This document shows positions 15,116 through 22,187 of a stretch of 22,937 nucleotides of DNA, in pieces. The DNA lies in contig CAYJDG010000034.1 in assembly GCA_964368875.1 (NCBI GenBank), positions 1 to 22,937 of the forward strand, in the 5' to 3' direction. Position 1 is the stretch's first letter, and each line of letters starts with the position of its first letter. Source of the stretch: CAYJDG01 sp964368875 (GTDB lineage: Bacteria > Pseudomonadota > Alphaproteobacteria > Micavibrionales > Micavibrionaceae). Under the pieces are notes generated by a model. That model saw only the letters and a list, made by a program, of their open reading frames with translations, had not been told where the DNA came from and searched no databases. A program made the position numbers and the translations under genes.

Positions 15116-16255
15116 GTGCCTGAATCAAAAGAAGCAAAACTGTTGCAAACTCTGGCTGCGAAGTCGCCGCAGGGGTTCGTCTGGGCGGTGGGGTATCTCG
15201 CAGCCCGCGAGGAAAATCCGAACACTGATCTTCAGACATTTTTGAAGGGGCACAATGTCCCTGACCAAAGATATATCAATGAAATCGGCAAGGCGACCTC
15301 AGCGCCCGGTGATGTGCTCGCTGCGATCCGCAAAGAGCCGGGTGTCGTGGCAACGCTGGGCGCGAAGATTACCTTGCCACTCACGCTTGCACCCGAGATG
15401 CCCAAGGCCGTCACCACCGGAGAAAAAGCCGTCACCAAACTCGCGCAGCAGGATCCCGCTGCCTTTGCTCTGGCCAAGGCCTATACCGAAGCCCCGAGTG
15501 GTGTGCCGCTGGATGCATTTCTCAAAAGCAAGGGAATCGATCCAGGAGAGTATACGACGAAATTACAAAAACTGACCGGCGTGTCATCGGGAGATATTTT
15601 CAAAACCTTGCGCGCCGCAGGTGACTTTGCCGAAGGTGTGGTCAAGGTAGTGGCACATAGCAAGATTGGTAAGATGATTACGACGGGCAGCTTGCTTCTG
15701 GGGGCTTTGACCGGAGCGCAGGCATCTACTTTGCCTGAGCTTGGCAAGAATTTCGCGATGGCGACCGCAGGGGCGCTTGATCCGACCGCCCTGGTCGGGC
15801 CGAGTATCGCAGAAAACGCTGTGGCTCATGCCTTTGGCCGCCGCAGCGAGATGGACGAGATGGGTCTCGATACGACCAAGATCGCTATCAAAAACGGCGC
15901 GATCAAAGCTGTTGAAATCAATTCACGGATCGAGCGTGAGCAGAAATTTATTCTGGGCAGTGATCATCCGGCGCAGCTTGGTGCCCTGACGATGAAGGAC
16001 GACAAAGGCGGCACGGTCGATGTGGCGGCGGCTTTGCGTGATCCGGCGCGGCGCGGGCAGGTGCTGAGTGAAATCGAGCGGCGCATCGGGGCGGCGGAGT
16101 CGCCGCATATGAAAGAAATTTACCGCGATATGAAAGAGGCTGCCGTTGATTTCGCGGCTCTTGAAGATCGCCGGAAACCGATGCCAGCAGGCATCGCTGC
16201 GCCACAGACGGCCGGTGCCAAGATCACCGTTCAGGCGGCCGCGCTTAACTCTTAA
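15116..16255 (+). CDS. Unknown protein with two tandem 70-residue repeats
   Basis: A 379-aa protein that I do not recognise. Residues 9-78 and 105-176 are homologous repeats sharing the pattern LA..P..F..A..Y, then a FLK block, Y......K.T....GD and a final VV. A small-residue hydrophobic stretch follows (about 186-221, LLLGALTGAQ), perhaps membrane-interacting rather than a classic transmembrane helix. The C-terminal part (240-379) is charged and helical. The start is GTG 15116, supported by AGAGG 8 nt upstream (15103-15107). Its end overlaps the convergent hydrolase gene by 11 nt. It has no signal peptide. Confidence 0.75.
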   Translation: MPESKEAKLLQTLAAKSPQGFVWAVGYLAAREENPNTDLQTFLKGHNVPDQRYINEIGKATSAPGDVLAAIRKEPGVVATLGAKITLPLTLAPEMPKAVTTGEKAVTKLAQQDPAAFALAKAYTEAPSGVPLDAFLKSKGIDPGEYTTKLQKLTGVSSGDIFKTLRAAGDFAEGVVKVVAHSKIGKMITTGSLLLGALTGAQASTLPELGKNFAMATAGALDPTALVGPSIAENAVAHAFGRRSEMDEMGLDTTKIAIKNGAIKAVEINSRIEREQKFILGSDHPAQLGALTMKDDKGGTVDVAAALRDPARRGQVLSEIERRIGAAESPHMKEIYRDMKEAAVDFAALEDRRKPMPAGIAAPQTAGAKITVQAAALNS

Positions 16256-16916
16256 ATTTACGCTCATGCAGGAAATGCAGCGTCTGCCGGATTGCTGCGG
16301 GGCTGCAGAGGATCGAGTTGTGCGTGGCATGGACTTCGACGAACGGCGTGGAGTCATCGAGCCGCATGCGGTTATGCGCAACCGTGCCGTCATGTTTCTG
16401 ATCATGACCAAACGCATGGTGCGCGAAAGGATTGCCGCTTTTGCCCCCGGCGATCACGCCCACAGGAATATCGCGGAGCGGCGGATGATGCACGGCGTGT
16501 TCCGTGGTCAGCTGCTGGCCAGCCGGGCCGAAGAGCAAGCGATAAAGGGGGCTCATCCAGCCAGTATTTTTGGCGAAATCAGCGACCTCGCTGCCCTGAT
16601 TGGGCGGGTTGAGCATGACGATGCTGGCAGTTTTTTCACGCAAGGACGGGCTGCGGTCGAGCATATAACGCGTGATCAAGCCGCCCATCGAATGGGTGAC
16701 GAAATGAATTTTGGTGGCGCGGGCAGTTTTCGGCGAGCGCATAATTTTCGCCTCAGTCAATTCGGCAATTTTGCCAAGATCATGACGTAGCGACGGGTAT
16801 GTGACATTCAACACCGCGTAGCCCTGCCAGCGCAGCGCGAGTTCATAAATCTTCATGCTCCACGCCGTGCGGAAGATGCCGTGCAGGACGATGACGAGGG
16901 GGCGGGCGTCGGTCAT
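16245..16916 (-). CDS. Alpha/beta hydrolase, lipase/esterase-like
   Basis: A 223-aa hydrolase, probably acting on esters. LHGIFRTAW (11-19) is the oxyanion-loop block and THSMGG (74-79) the nucleophile elbow with S76. The acid is probably D176 in HDGTVA, and H199 in THNSIL is the catalytic His. NPPNQGSEVAD (103-113) resembles the region after the nucleophile in PGAP1-like lipases. The frame is open 12 codons further upstream, but ATG 16914-16916 overlaps the trmFO stop as ATGA, a standard coupling, so it is the chosen start. No signal peptide is visible. It is the last gene of a four-gene overlapping operon; its substrate is unknown. Confidence 0.85.
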   Translation of the reverse strand: MTDARPLVIVLHGIFRTAWSMKIYELALRWQGYAVLNVTYPSLRHDLGKIAELTEAKIMRSPKTARATKIHFVTHSMGGLITRYMLDRSPSLREKTASIVMLNPPNQGSEVADFAKNTGWMSPLYRLLFGPAGQQLTTEHAVHHPPLRDIPVGVIAGGKSGNPFAHHAFGHDQKHDGTVAHNRMRLDDSTPFVEVHATHNSILCSPAAIRQTLHFLHERKFKS

Positions 16917-18277
16917 GCGGCTTTGCTGGTTGCAAGTTGCGGAGCCAGCCACGCATCAAGATCGGTCAGGGCGCGTTGCGACAGAGCTTTTTTCTTTTCG
17001 CGGCCCCGTTCCTTGGTGACGATGTCCGGGAACAGACCGAAATTGACGTTCATCGGCTGGAACGTCTCGGCATCGGCCCCGCCTGTGATGTGAGATAAAA
17101 TCGCACCCAGCGCAGTGGTCGGTGGTGGCATATCAAGCTTGATGCCGAGGCGTTCGCTGGCGGCAAGCCGTCCGGCGATCAGACCAACGGCGGCGCTTTC
17201 GACATAGCCTTCACAGCCCGTGATCTGACCTGCGAAGCGGAGGCGCGGCTGGACTTTGAGGCGGAGCGAACCGTCGAGCAGACGCGGTGAATTGATGAAC
17301 GTATTGCGGTGCAGGCCGCCCAAACGCGCAAATTCAGCATTTTCAAGGCCGGGGATCATGCGGAAGACGCGGGTCTGTTCGGCGTATTTCATTTTGGTCT
17401 GGAAGCCGACCATGTTGTAGAGCGAGCCGAGCGCATTGTCCTGACGGAGCTGGACGATGGCGTGAGGTTTTATGCTGGAGCGGGGATTGGTGAGGCCGAC
17501 GGGTTTCATCGGACCGAAACGCAAAGTTTCAATGCCACGCGAGGCCATCACTTCGACGGGCATACAGCCTTCGAAATAGGGCGTGTTGGTTTCCCATTCC
17601 TTGAATTCGGTTTTCTCGGCGGTCAGGAGAGCATTTACAAACGCATCATACTGGGCCTTGTCCATTGGGCAGTTGATGTAGTCCTTGCCTGTGCCAGCCG
17701 GGCCTTCCTTGTCATAGCGGGATTGGAACCACGCGATGTCAAAGTTGATGCTTTCCTTGTGAACGATCGGGGCGATGGCATCGAAGAAGGCGAGTTCTTT
17801 TTCACCCGTGACGTTTTTGATGGCTTCGGCCAGCGCACCCGAGGTGAGGGGGCCGGTTGCGATGATCACGCTCGACCAGTCTTCGGGCGGCAGTCCTGCG
17901 ACTTCGCCGCGCTCAATGGTGACGAGAGGGTGCGCTTCAAGGGCTGCGGTGACACCTTGCGAAAACTGATCGCGGTCTACAGCCAGCGCGCCGCCCGCAG
18001 GCACAGCCGCTTTCGCGCCTTCGCGCATTTGCAACGAATTGCATTTGCGCATTTCTTCATGCAGCAAGCCAACCGCGTTGTAATCTTTATCATCCGAGCG
18101 GAATGAATTCGAGCAGACCAGTTCAGCAAGGCCATCGGTTTTGTGAGCCGCAGTCTCGACGATGGGGCGCATTTCGTGCAGCACGACGGGCACACCCATA
18201 TTGGCTGCCTGCCAAGCCGCTTCGGTTCCGGCCATGCCGCCACCGATGATGTGAATTGGCTCAAGGGAATGTGACAT
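16913..18277 (-). CDS. trmFO: TrmFO, folate/FAD-dependent tRNA (uracil-54-C5)-methyltransferase
   Basis: Makes ribothymidine at position 54 of tRNA using methylene-tetrahydrofolate and FADH2. The 454-aa protein has the FAD-binding IIGGGMAGTEAAW (10-22), then LVCSNSFRSDD (53-63) with the conserved active-site Cys55. The second conserved Cys, C238, lies in YFEGCMPVEVMASRG (234-248). FGPMKPVGL and GQITGCEGYVES also fit. ATG 18275-18277 has a strong GGAGG site 8 nt upstream, inside the end of the preceding gene, which it overlaps by 17 nt. Reactions follow from family knowledge. Confidence 0.97.
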   Translation of the reverse strand: MSHSLEPIHIIGGGMAGTEAAWQAANMGVPVVLHEMRPIVETAAHKTDGLAELVCSNSFRSDDKDYNAVGLLHEEMRKCNSLQMREGAKAAVPAGGALAVDRDQFSQGVTAALEAHPLVTIERGEVAGLPPEDWSSVIIATGPLTSGALAEAIKNVTGEKELAFFDAIAPIVHKESINFDIAWFQSRYDKEGPAGTGKDYINCPMDKAQYDAFVNALLTAEKTEFKEWETNTPYFEGCMPVEVMASRGIETLRFGPMKPVGLTNPRSSIKPHAIVQLRQDNALGSLYNMVGFQTKMKYAEQTRVFRMIPGLENAEFARLGGLHRNTFINSPRLLDGSLRLKVQPRLRFAGQITGCEGYVESAAVGLIAGRLAASERLGIKLDMPPPTTALGAILSHITGGADAETFQPMNVNFGLFPDIVTKERGREKKKALSQRALTDLDAWLAPQLATSKAA

Positions 18278-19088
18278 GTTTAAGTCCTCCGTCCGTCGGA
18301 CGGTTCAGAGAGTGGTAATGCGCTTTGATGGTATTGAAAACCAGATAGAGAAAACTGCGACGGTGATCGTCTACACGGGACAGATGCGAGAACATCTCGG
18401 CACGGTGCTGTTCGGCTGCGGCTTCGGCGAAGCGACCGCGCATATGATGCGGGGCAATCTGCACCAGGACGCCGAGGCTGACCAGCAACCCGCGGCCAAT
18501 GCGCTTGGCGACACCCGCAGCGGGTGCGTGCTCGGCTCCGTCGTAACGAGCAAGAACGTAGGTATTAGGATTGGCCAGCTCGTCTTCTGAGAGGTGAATA
18601 CCGGGGCCGTTGCCATAGCAGACATCGGCGAGGCGATGACCCCCATCGTCGCGGAACGAGATGCGGCGCAGGACGACTTCGGAAAAGCGGTGATCATCCT
18701 GCGGCGTAATCGCCTGTCCTTCGACCGGGCCGAGTGCGGTGCCGCCGATGAGGCCAAGGCCAGTGCGGGTTTTTTCTTCGCCAGTGCTGGTCAGGTAGCG
18801 AATGTCGTTCAGCATGTAATAGGTCGCCGAGCAATCGGTCCAGACGATCAGACCTTTGTTGAGTGCGCCCATGACGTTTTCCATTTCCTGTTCACGCAGG
18901 ATACCCGGATATGGGCTCACTTCGCCGACGCTGCCCGGAAACACCAGCAGATCGAATTGCGATAGATCCGTGGTAGCGAGATCAATACTGCGCAGTTCAT
19001 AGACCTGATCCGGGCCCCATTCTTCATGCAGCATCATGCGGATCGAGGTCGTGGCCAGATAGGGACCAGTCAGATAAGCGATTTTCAT
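18261..19088 (-). CDS. BPL-N domain protein, second paralogue
   Basis: A 275-aa protein of the class I glutamine-amidotransferase-like fold, closest to the N-terminal domain of eukaryotic biotin-protein ligase (BPL_N, PF09825). LLVFPGSVGEVSPY (47-60) aligns with the IIPGGADLYT block of its neighbour, and TDCSATYYM (84-92) aligns with GICAGAYYA. The presumed nucleophile C86 is thus kept while the usual GICAG elbow is lost. The C-terminal half is unlike amidotransferases and contains a basic, helical end. It starts inside the stop of the first paralogue (ATGA) and overlaps trmFO by 17 nt. Function is unknown; no biotin genes are nearby. Confidence 0.7.
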   Translation of the reverse strand: MKIAYLTGPYLATTSIRMMLHEEWGPDQVYELRSIDLATTDLSQFDLLVFPGSVGEVSPYPGILREQEMENVMGALNKGLIVWTDCSATYYMLNDIRYLTSTGEEKTRTGLGLIGGTALGPVEGQAITPQDDHRFSEVVLRRISFRDDGGHRLADVCYGNGPGIHLSEDELANPNTYVLARYDGAEHAPAAGVAKRIGRGLLVSLGVLVQIAPHHMRGRFAEAAAEQHRAEMFSHLSRVDDHRRSFLYLVFNTIKAHYHSLNRPTDGGLKHVTFP

Positions 19089-19855
19089 TCTGCAGCCTCT
19101 TCTCTCACCAATGGCTCAACGAGCGGAGGTATCAGCGCCGACCACAGATCGTTGGAGGGGCTCCACGCGCTACCGAATTTCACGACAGTCTGGGCAGACC
19201 ACGCGGGAGTTGAATTTTTGTGGCCATACAGGGACGCCCGGTAGAGATCAGGGGTGTATTCAATATGCGGCCCGCAGAGCAGGGCGCGGCCAGCCCCAAC
19301 GCGAATGCTGACAATCGCTTCTGGCGCATCGGGCAGATCATAGGCGGCAACGGTGTCATGATCGCTGCCGGGATCGGCATGGAAAGATGGCCCGGCGATG
19401 TAGATCGCGCTGGCAGGCCCATCAATGGTGGCGAGATCGGCAACGCCTGTCCAGTTGCGCTCGTAGCTTTCCATCAGGGGATGGAGTGGGCCGCGGGCGG
19501 TGCCTTTAAAAAAATTCAGTTCGCGGGTTTGAGCAATCTTGTCTTGCGGATGATCCATCGCCCATTCAATCCGGCGGCAGGCATAATACGCCCCAGCGCA
19601 GATACCGAGGTAATTGCCACCCGACTCAACCCAGGTGCGGATGGCGCGGTTGCCAGCACCGTTGAGTTTTTCACAGGTATAAAGATCAGCTCCACCGGGG
19701 ATGATAAACAGCCTGACATCCTGTGTGAGGCAGCCCGCAAGAATATCGCCAGCATCGCAGAGCGTGACCTGATCCGCGCCGAACGTGTCGTGGAGGCGGC
19801 GCAGGAGAACGCCGTTATTGTGGATGTAATCCTGATACACATAAATACTGGTCAT
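19085..19855 (-). CDS. BPL-N domain protein, first paralogue
   Basis: A 256-aa class I glutamine-amidotransferase-like protein of the BPL_N type. IIPGGADLYTCEKLNGAGN (51-69) and the nucleophile elbow GNYLGICAGAYYAC (80-93, C86) are intact, and a late GPHIEYTPD block (about 214-222) supplies an H-x-E pair. These are the elements of a Cys-His-Glu catalytic site. Acceptor and reaction are unknown. It is the first gene of the operon; its paralogue follows with a 4-nt overlap and shares the Cys at the same residue number. ATG 19853-19855 is the start; no good ribosome binding site is visible, only an AGGCGG inside the loop of the leader hairpin. Confidence 0.78.
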   Translation of the reverse strand: MTSIYVYQDYIHNNGVLLRRLHDTFGADQVTLCDAGDILAGCLTQDVRLFIIPGGADLYTCEKLNGAGNRAIRTWVESGGNYLGICAGAYYACRRIEWAMDHPQDKIAQTRELNFFKGTARGPLHPLMESYERNWTGVADLATIDGPASAIYIAGPSFHADPGSDHDTVAAYDLPDAPEAIVSIRVGAGRALLCGPHIEYTPDLYRASLYGHKNSTPAWSAQTVVKFGSAWSPSNDLWSALIPPLVEPLVREEAAE

Positions 19856-19856
19856 G

Positions 19857-19881
19857 GGGCCGGACTTTACCGCCTCGGCCC
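19857..19881 (-). promoter_or_regulatory. Leader hairpin before the BPL-N/trmFO operon
   Basis: On the minus strand GGGCCG and CGGCCC pair around a 13-nt loop that contains AGGCGG, ending one base before the ATG at 19855. No T-run follows, so it is not a terminator. It could affect translation start by presenting AGGCGG in the loop. A TATAGA element at 19894-19889 may be the -10 of the operon promoter, without a good -35. Confidence 0.3.
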
Positions 19882-19912
19882 TTAAAAATCTATAGCGTCC
19901 AACTATCTGATT

Positions 19913-21175
19913 TTATTCACTAAATTCGGCCATTTCCGGCACGCGGTTGAAGGCGATCTTGGTGCCGACGAACCCGGCGCTGGTTTGCGGGGAGATGCCG
20001 AGATGGATGGTTTCACTGCCATATTTTTTGTTGAGGCCATCCATGACGGCCGAGAGCTTGTCATTCTTTTTCTGCAGCTGTTGGAAAGAGGGTGACGACT
20101 GGTCAAACAGATCGGGTGTGATCTGGCCGCGCTCACACAAGCCAGTCATGGTGACGGAGACTTTCTTGAGGTTGCGTTTGCCGAAAGTGGTTTGCATCAC
20201 CGACCACAACTCGTCGAGCGCACGCAGGAACGTGAAGTTATCCTGCGATGGCGAGATCGTGATTCCTGCCGACCAGCGGTCTTCGTGATCGGTGCCGCGC
20301 ACCGAGAGATCGAAATTGGTTGCGTACATTTCCATGCGGCGCAGGCGCGAGGCGGCCTTGATGGTCAGGCGGCGCGCGACGAGACGGGCTTGCGCAACGG
20401 GGCGCAGATCCGGATCGAGAATGCGCGAATGGCCGACCATGCTGCGATTGGTTTCGAGATCGGGAACCTCGAAGCCATGCAGATTATACCAGAAACGCTC
20501 ACCACCGACGCCACCCCAGATCTGGCGGGCGTGCTTGGGATTGAGGTGCCAGAGCTGTTCGACGCTGCGGATACCAGCCTTGTGCAGGCGCGCTTCCATG
20601 GCGACATTGATGCCGCAGAGGTCGCGCAGGCTGAGCGTAAAAAGTTTTTCAGCCATCGTTTCCGGCTCCAGCAGGACAAGGCCATTTGGTTTCTGCATAT
20701 CGGTCGCGACCTTGGCGAGATAACTATTGGGGGCAAGACCAATCGAGCAGGTGATGACTTCGCCAACATGATCGCGCAGGCCCGCTTTGAGCCGCAGGGC
20801 GAGGGCGGTCGCGGCTTCTGCCGTGCGCTTGTTCGGCGGCAGGCGGCTCGAGAGTTCGTCGACTGACCAGACTTTGTTGATGGGGGCATGTTTGATGACC
20901 TCATCGAGGACCTTGTGGTGGTATTCGACATATTTGTCGTGGCGGGCGAGCACGCAGCGCACGGAGGGGCAGAGGCGTTTTGCGTCATAGACCTTGGTGC
21001 CGGTTGTGATGCCGAATTTCTTGGCCTCACGCGAGGCAGCGATGGCGCTGGTGGCATCGGTCATCATCGGCACGACGATCACAGGCTTGCCGCGCAAAGC
21101 GGGGTTCTCCTGCTGCTCGACGCTGGCGAAGTAACTGTTGAGGTCGAGGAAGAGCCATTTATAGGGGTCGGTCAT
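19913..21175 (-). CDS. ImpB-like Y-family DNA polymerase
   Basis: A 420-aa translesion polymerase of the alphaproteobacterial branch often labelled ImpB/MucB/SamB. Catalytic carboxylates are D11 in FLDLNSYFASVE and D106/E107 in SVDE (the YSIDE motif of DinB). F16 probably fills the steric-gate position. CSIGLAPNSYLAKVATDMQK (from about 142) corresponds to the DinB 'GIa.nK.lAKiAs' block, and the little-finger domain lies in the last third. The chain is complete. In front of its ATG lies the CACAGCG array 21181-21207 instead of an ordinary leader; GGTGAAAA is the only ribosome-binding candidate. The GxxExxY gene ends 35 nt upstream and shares the strand, so both may be transcribed from the SOS promoter at 21664-21692. 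Confidence 0.88.
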   Translation of the reverse strand: MTDPYKWLFLDLNSYFASVEQQENPALRGKPVIVVPMMTDATSAIAASREAKKFGITTGTKVYDAKRLCPSVRCVLARHDKYVEYHHKVLDEVIKHAPINKVWSVDELSSRLPPNKRTAEAATALALRLKAGLRDHVGEVITCSIGLAPNSYLAKVATDMQKPNGLVLLEPETMAEKLFTLSLRDLCGINVAMEARLHKAGIRSVEQLWHLNPKHARQIWGGVGGERFWYNLHGFEVPDLETNRSMVGHSRILDPDLRPVAQARLVARRLTIKAASRLRRMEMYATNFDLSVRGTDHEDRWSAGITISPSQDNFTFLRALDELWSVMQTTFGKRNLKKVSVTMTGLCERGQITPDLFDQSSPSFQQLQKKNDKLSAVMDGLNKKYGSETIHLGISPQTSAGFVGTKIAFNRVPEMAEFSE

Positions 21176-21180
21176 TTTTC

Positions 21181-21207
21181 ACCACAGCGCACACAGCGAG
21201 CACAGCG
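21181..21207 (+). repeat. CACAGCG array, three units, polymerase side
   Basis: Three tandem 9-nt units (ACCACAGCG, CACACAGCG, AGCACAGCG) lie between the GxxExxY stop and the polymerase start. The first two units are identical to those at 5312-5329. Together with the inverted pair at 21609-21627 it brackets the GxxExxY gene. Confidence 0.8.
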
Positions 21208-21210
21208 CAG

Positions 21211-21645
21211 TTAGAGTACAATTCGGCGGATGCCGTCTTTGATCAGTTTTTCGTTGAAATTGATCAGGTAGCCGAGGCGGCACTTGGTGAGCTTCAGGTA
21301 GGTCATCAGTTGGGCCTGATGAACGGGGAGAAGTTTTTCGGTGGATTTGATTTCAAGGATAATCTGTTTTTCAACGAGCAGATCGATCCGGTAGGCCTCG
21401 GGAATTGTCAGGTTTTCAAAATGGATCGGCAGTGCTTTTTGCCGTTCTACTCTGAGATGCTGATTTTCTATAAGGTCATAAAGAAGGCATTGCTCGTAGG
21501 TGCTCTCGAGGAGACCGGGGCCGAAATGTCGGTGAATCTTAAAAGCAGAATCCCTGATTTTCCCTGATATCTGATTCAGGGGATGCTCTGGTTCATCAAG
21601 CTCCAGCCGCGCTGTGGTCGCTGTGGTAAAAATTCTTTCCTGCAT
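21211..21645 (-). CDS. GxxExxY family protein (PD-(D/E)XK nuclease-like)
   Basis: A 144-aa protein of the GxxExxY family (PDDEXK_3-like). The name-giving motif is G44-LL-E47-ST-Y50 in FGPGLLESTYEQ. The nuclease-like core is RIDLLVEKQIILEIKS (86-101), with D88, E98 and K100 in the D...ExK arrangement, followed by QLMTYLKL (112-119). Family function is unclear, and nuclease activity is inferred from the fold. Residues 6-12 (FTTATTA) are encoded by the CACAGCG repeat at 21609-21627, so the repeat forms part of the coding sequence. AAAGGAA lies about 6 nt before ATG 21643-21645. The LexA operators begin 5 bp upstream of the start codon. Flanking inverted repeats suggest a mobile unit without its own transposase. 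Confidence 0.88.
   Translation of the reverse strand: MQERIFTTATTARLELDEPEHPLNQISGKIRDSAFKIHRHFGPGLLESTYEQCLLYDLIENQHLRVERQKALPIHFENLTIPEAYRIDLLVEKQIILEIKSTEKLLPVHQAQLMTYLKLTKCRLGYLINFNEKLIKDGIRRIVL
21609..21627 (-). repeat. CACAGCG array, two units, inverted
   Basis: Two 9-nt units, both ACCACAGCG on the minus strand, lie inverted relative to 21181-21207. They are identical in sequence to the right-hand array 5504-5522. They encode TTATTA near the start of the GxxExxY protein. Confidence 0.8.
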
Positions 21646-21649
21646 AAAT

Positions 21650-21684
21650 GTTTCCTTTATGTTCTTTTAGAACAAAAAAAGAAC
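21650..21684. promoter_or_regulatory. Compound LexA operator 1
   Basis: GAAC-N7-GAAC at 21670-21684 is an exact match to the alphaproteobacterial LexA operator (GTTC-N7-GTTC read on the minus strand). An adjoining GTTT-N7-GTTC at 21650-21664 has one mismatch and points the other way, so the four half-sites form a symmetric block with a 5-nt centre. It lies in the promoter and leader of the GxxExxY gene. Confidence 0.75.
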
Positions 21685-21692
21685 GATAGCAA
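21664..21692 (-). promoter_or_regulatory. Putative SOS promoter of GxxExxY-polymerase
   Basis: On the minus strand TTGCTA (21692-21687; 4 of 6) and TAAAAG (21669-21664; 4 of 6) are separated by exactly 17 nt. The perfect LexA operator occupies this spacer, a classic repressor position. Transcription would begin near 21657, leaving a very short leader of about 12 nt holding the AAAGGAA element. Confidence 0.5.
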
Positions 21693-21781
21693 GATATAAG
21701 GGACTTTATCTCCACTTACCCCATATTAACTCTCAAGCCCCATAATATTTACATAATTAAAACGATGGGGGCGGGTCGCAG

Positions 21782-22090
21782 ATGAGCGAAAATTTGATGA
21801 GATTTTTAGTTGATAACAGAATCGATGAATATCGAGCTAGTGCTGCAGCCCTCGCCAATCAGTTTAATGCCCAAAGCGGGGCTTGCCCTATGGCACGCAC
21901 TCCTACAATGGAAATGGCACAGTCTGTCGTAGACTCTCAGAGATATTTTCAAAGTGAAAATATGATGATTTTAAGATCTGTGGCCGGTGGAATGACGGGT
22001 GCGCAGACCGCATCGATCGATAATGCCAATCCGGTAGCAGATTATCTTCGGAACAACTGCGGGATTACGCCCGGCGGCATGAAAAGATAG
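21782..22090 (+). CDS. Small protein of unknown function between two LexA operators
   Basis: A 102-aa soluble, Met-rich and Asn-rich protein with two cysteines (C35, C93). No family is recognised. ATG 21782 is the first start in the frame; the ribosome binding site is weak (a G-rich stretch about 5-15 nt upstream). The DNA here is visibly richer in A/T than the flanking housekeeping genes. LexA operator 1 ends 97 bp upstream and operator 2 starts 37 bp downstream, so SOS control of this gene is possible but not shown. It could be a chance ORF. Confidence 0.5.
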   Translation: MSENLMRFLVDNRIDEYRASAAALANQFNAQSGACPMARTPTMEMAQSVVDSQRYFQSENMMILRSVAGGMTGAQTASIDNANPVADYLRNNCGITPGGMKR

Positions 22091-22127
22091 CAATTACAGT
22101 CCCGATAAAATTTCCTCTTGCATTAAT

Positions 22128-22163
22128 GTTCTCACTATGTTCTTTATAGAACAAATAAAGAAC
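22128..22163. promoter_or_regulatory. Compound LexA operator 2
   Basis: Two exact alphaproteobacterial LexA operators are arranged head to head: GTTC-N7-GTTC at 22128-22142 and GAAC-N7-GAAC at 22149-22163, six nt apart. Their inner half-sites form the perfect palindrome GTTCTTTATAGAAC. A candidate -10, TATAGA (22145-22150), lies between them, with TTAATG (22123-22128) 16 nt upstream as a weak -35, so LexA would cover the whole core promoter. Confidence 0.8.
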
Positions 22164-22187
22164 ATTAACCCAGCAAAGAGGTACAAC

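Noticed and set aside
16917..16952. Upstream start for the alpha/beta hydrolase, adding 12 residues
   Set aside because: It lies inside trmFO, and the extra residues are unlike hydrolase N-termini; the ATGA overlap start is preferred.
17309..18106. 265-aa plus-strand frame inside trmFO
   Set aside because: Antisense shadow of a complete, conserved trmFO; composition is typical of shadow frames in G/C-rich DNA.
19857..19881. Terminator between the polymerase and BPL-N genes
   Set aside because: The stem is G/C-rich but no T-run follows on the minus strand, and it abuts the downstream ATG.
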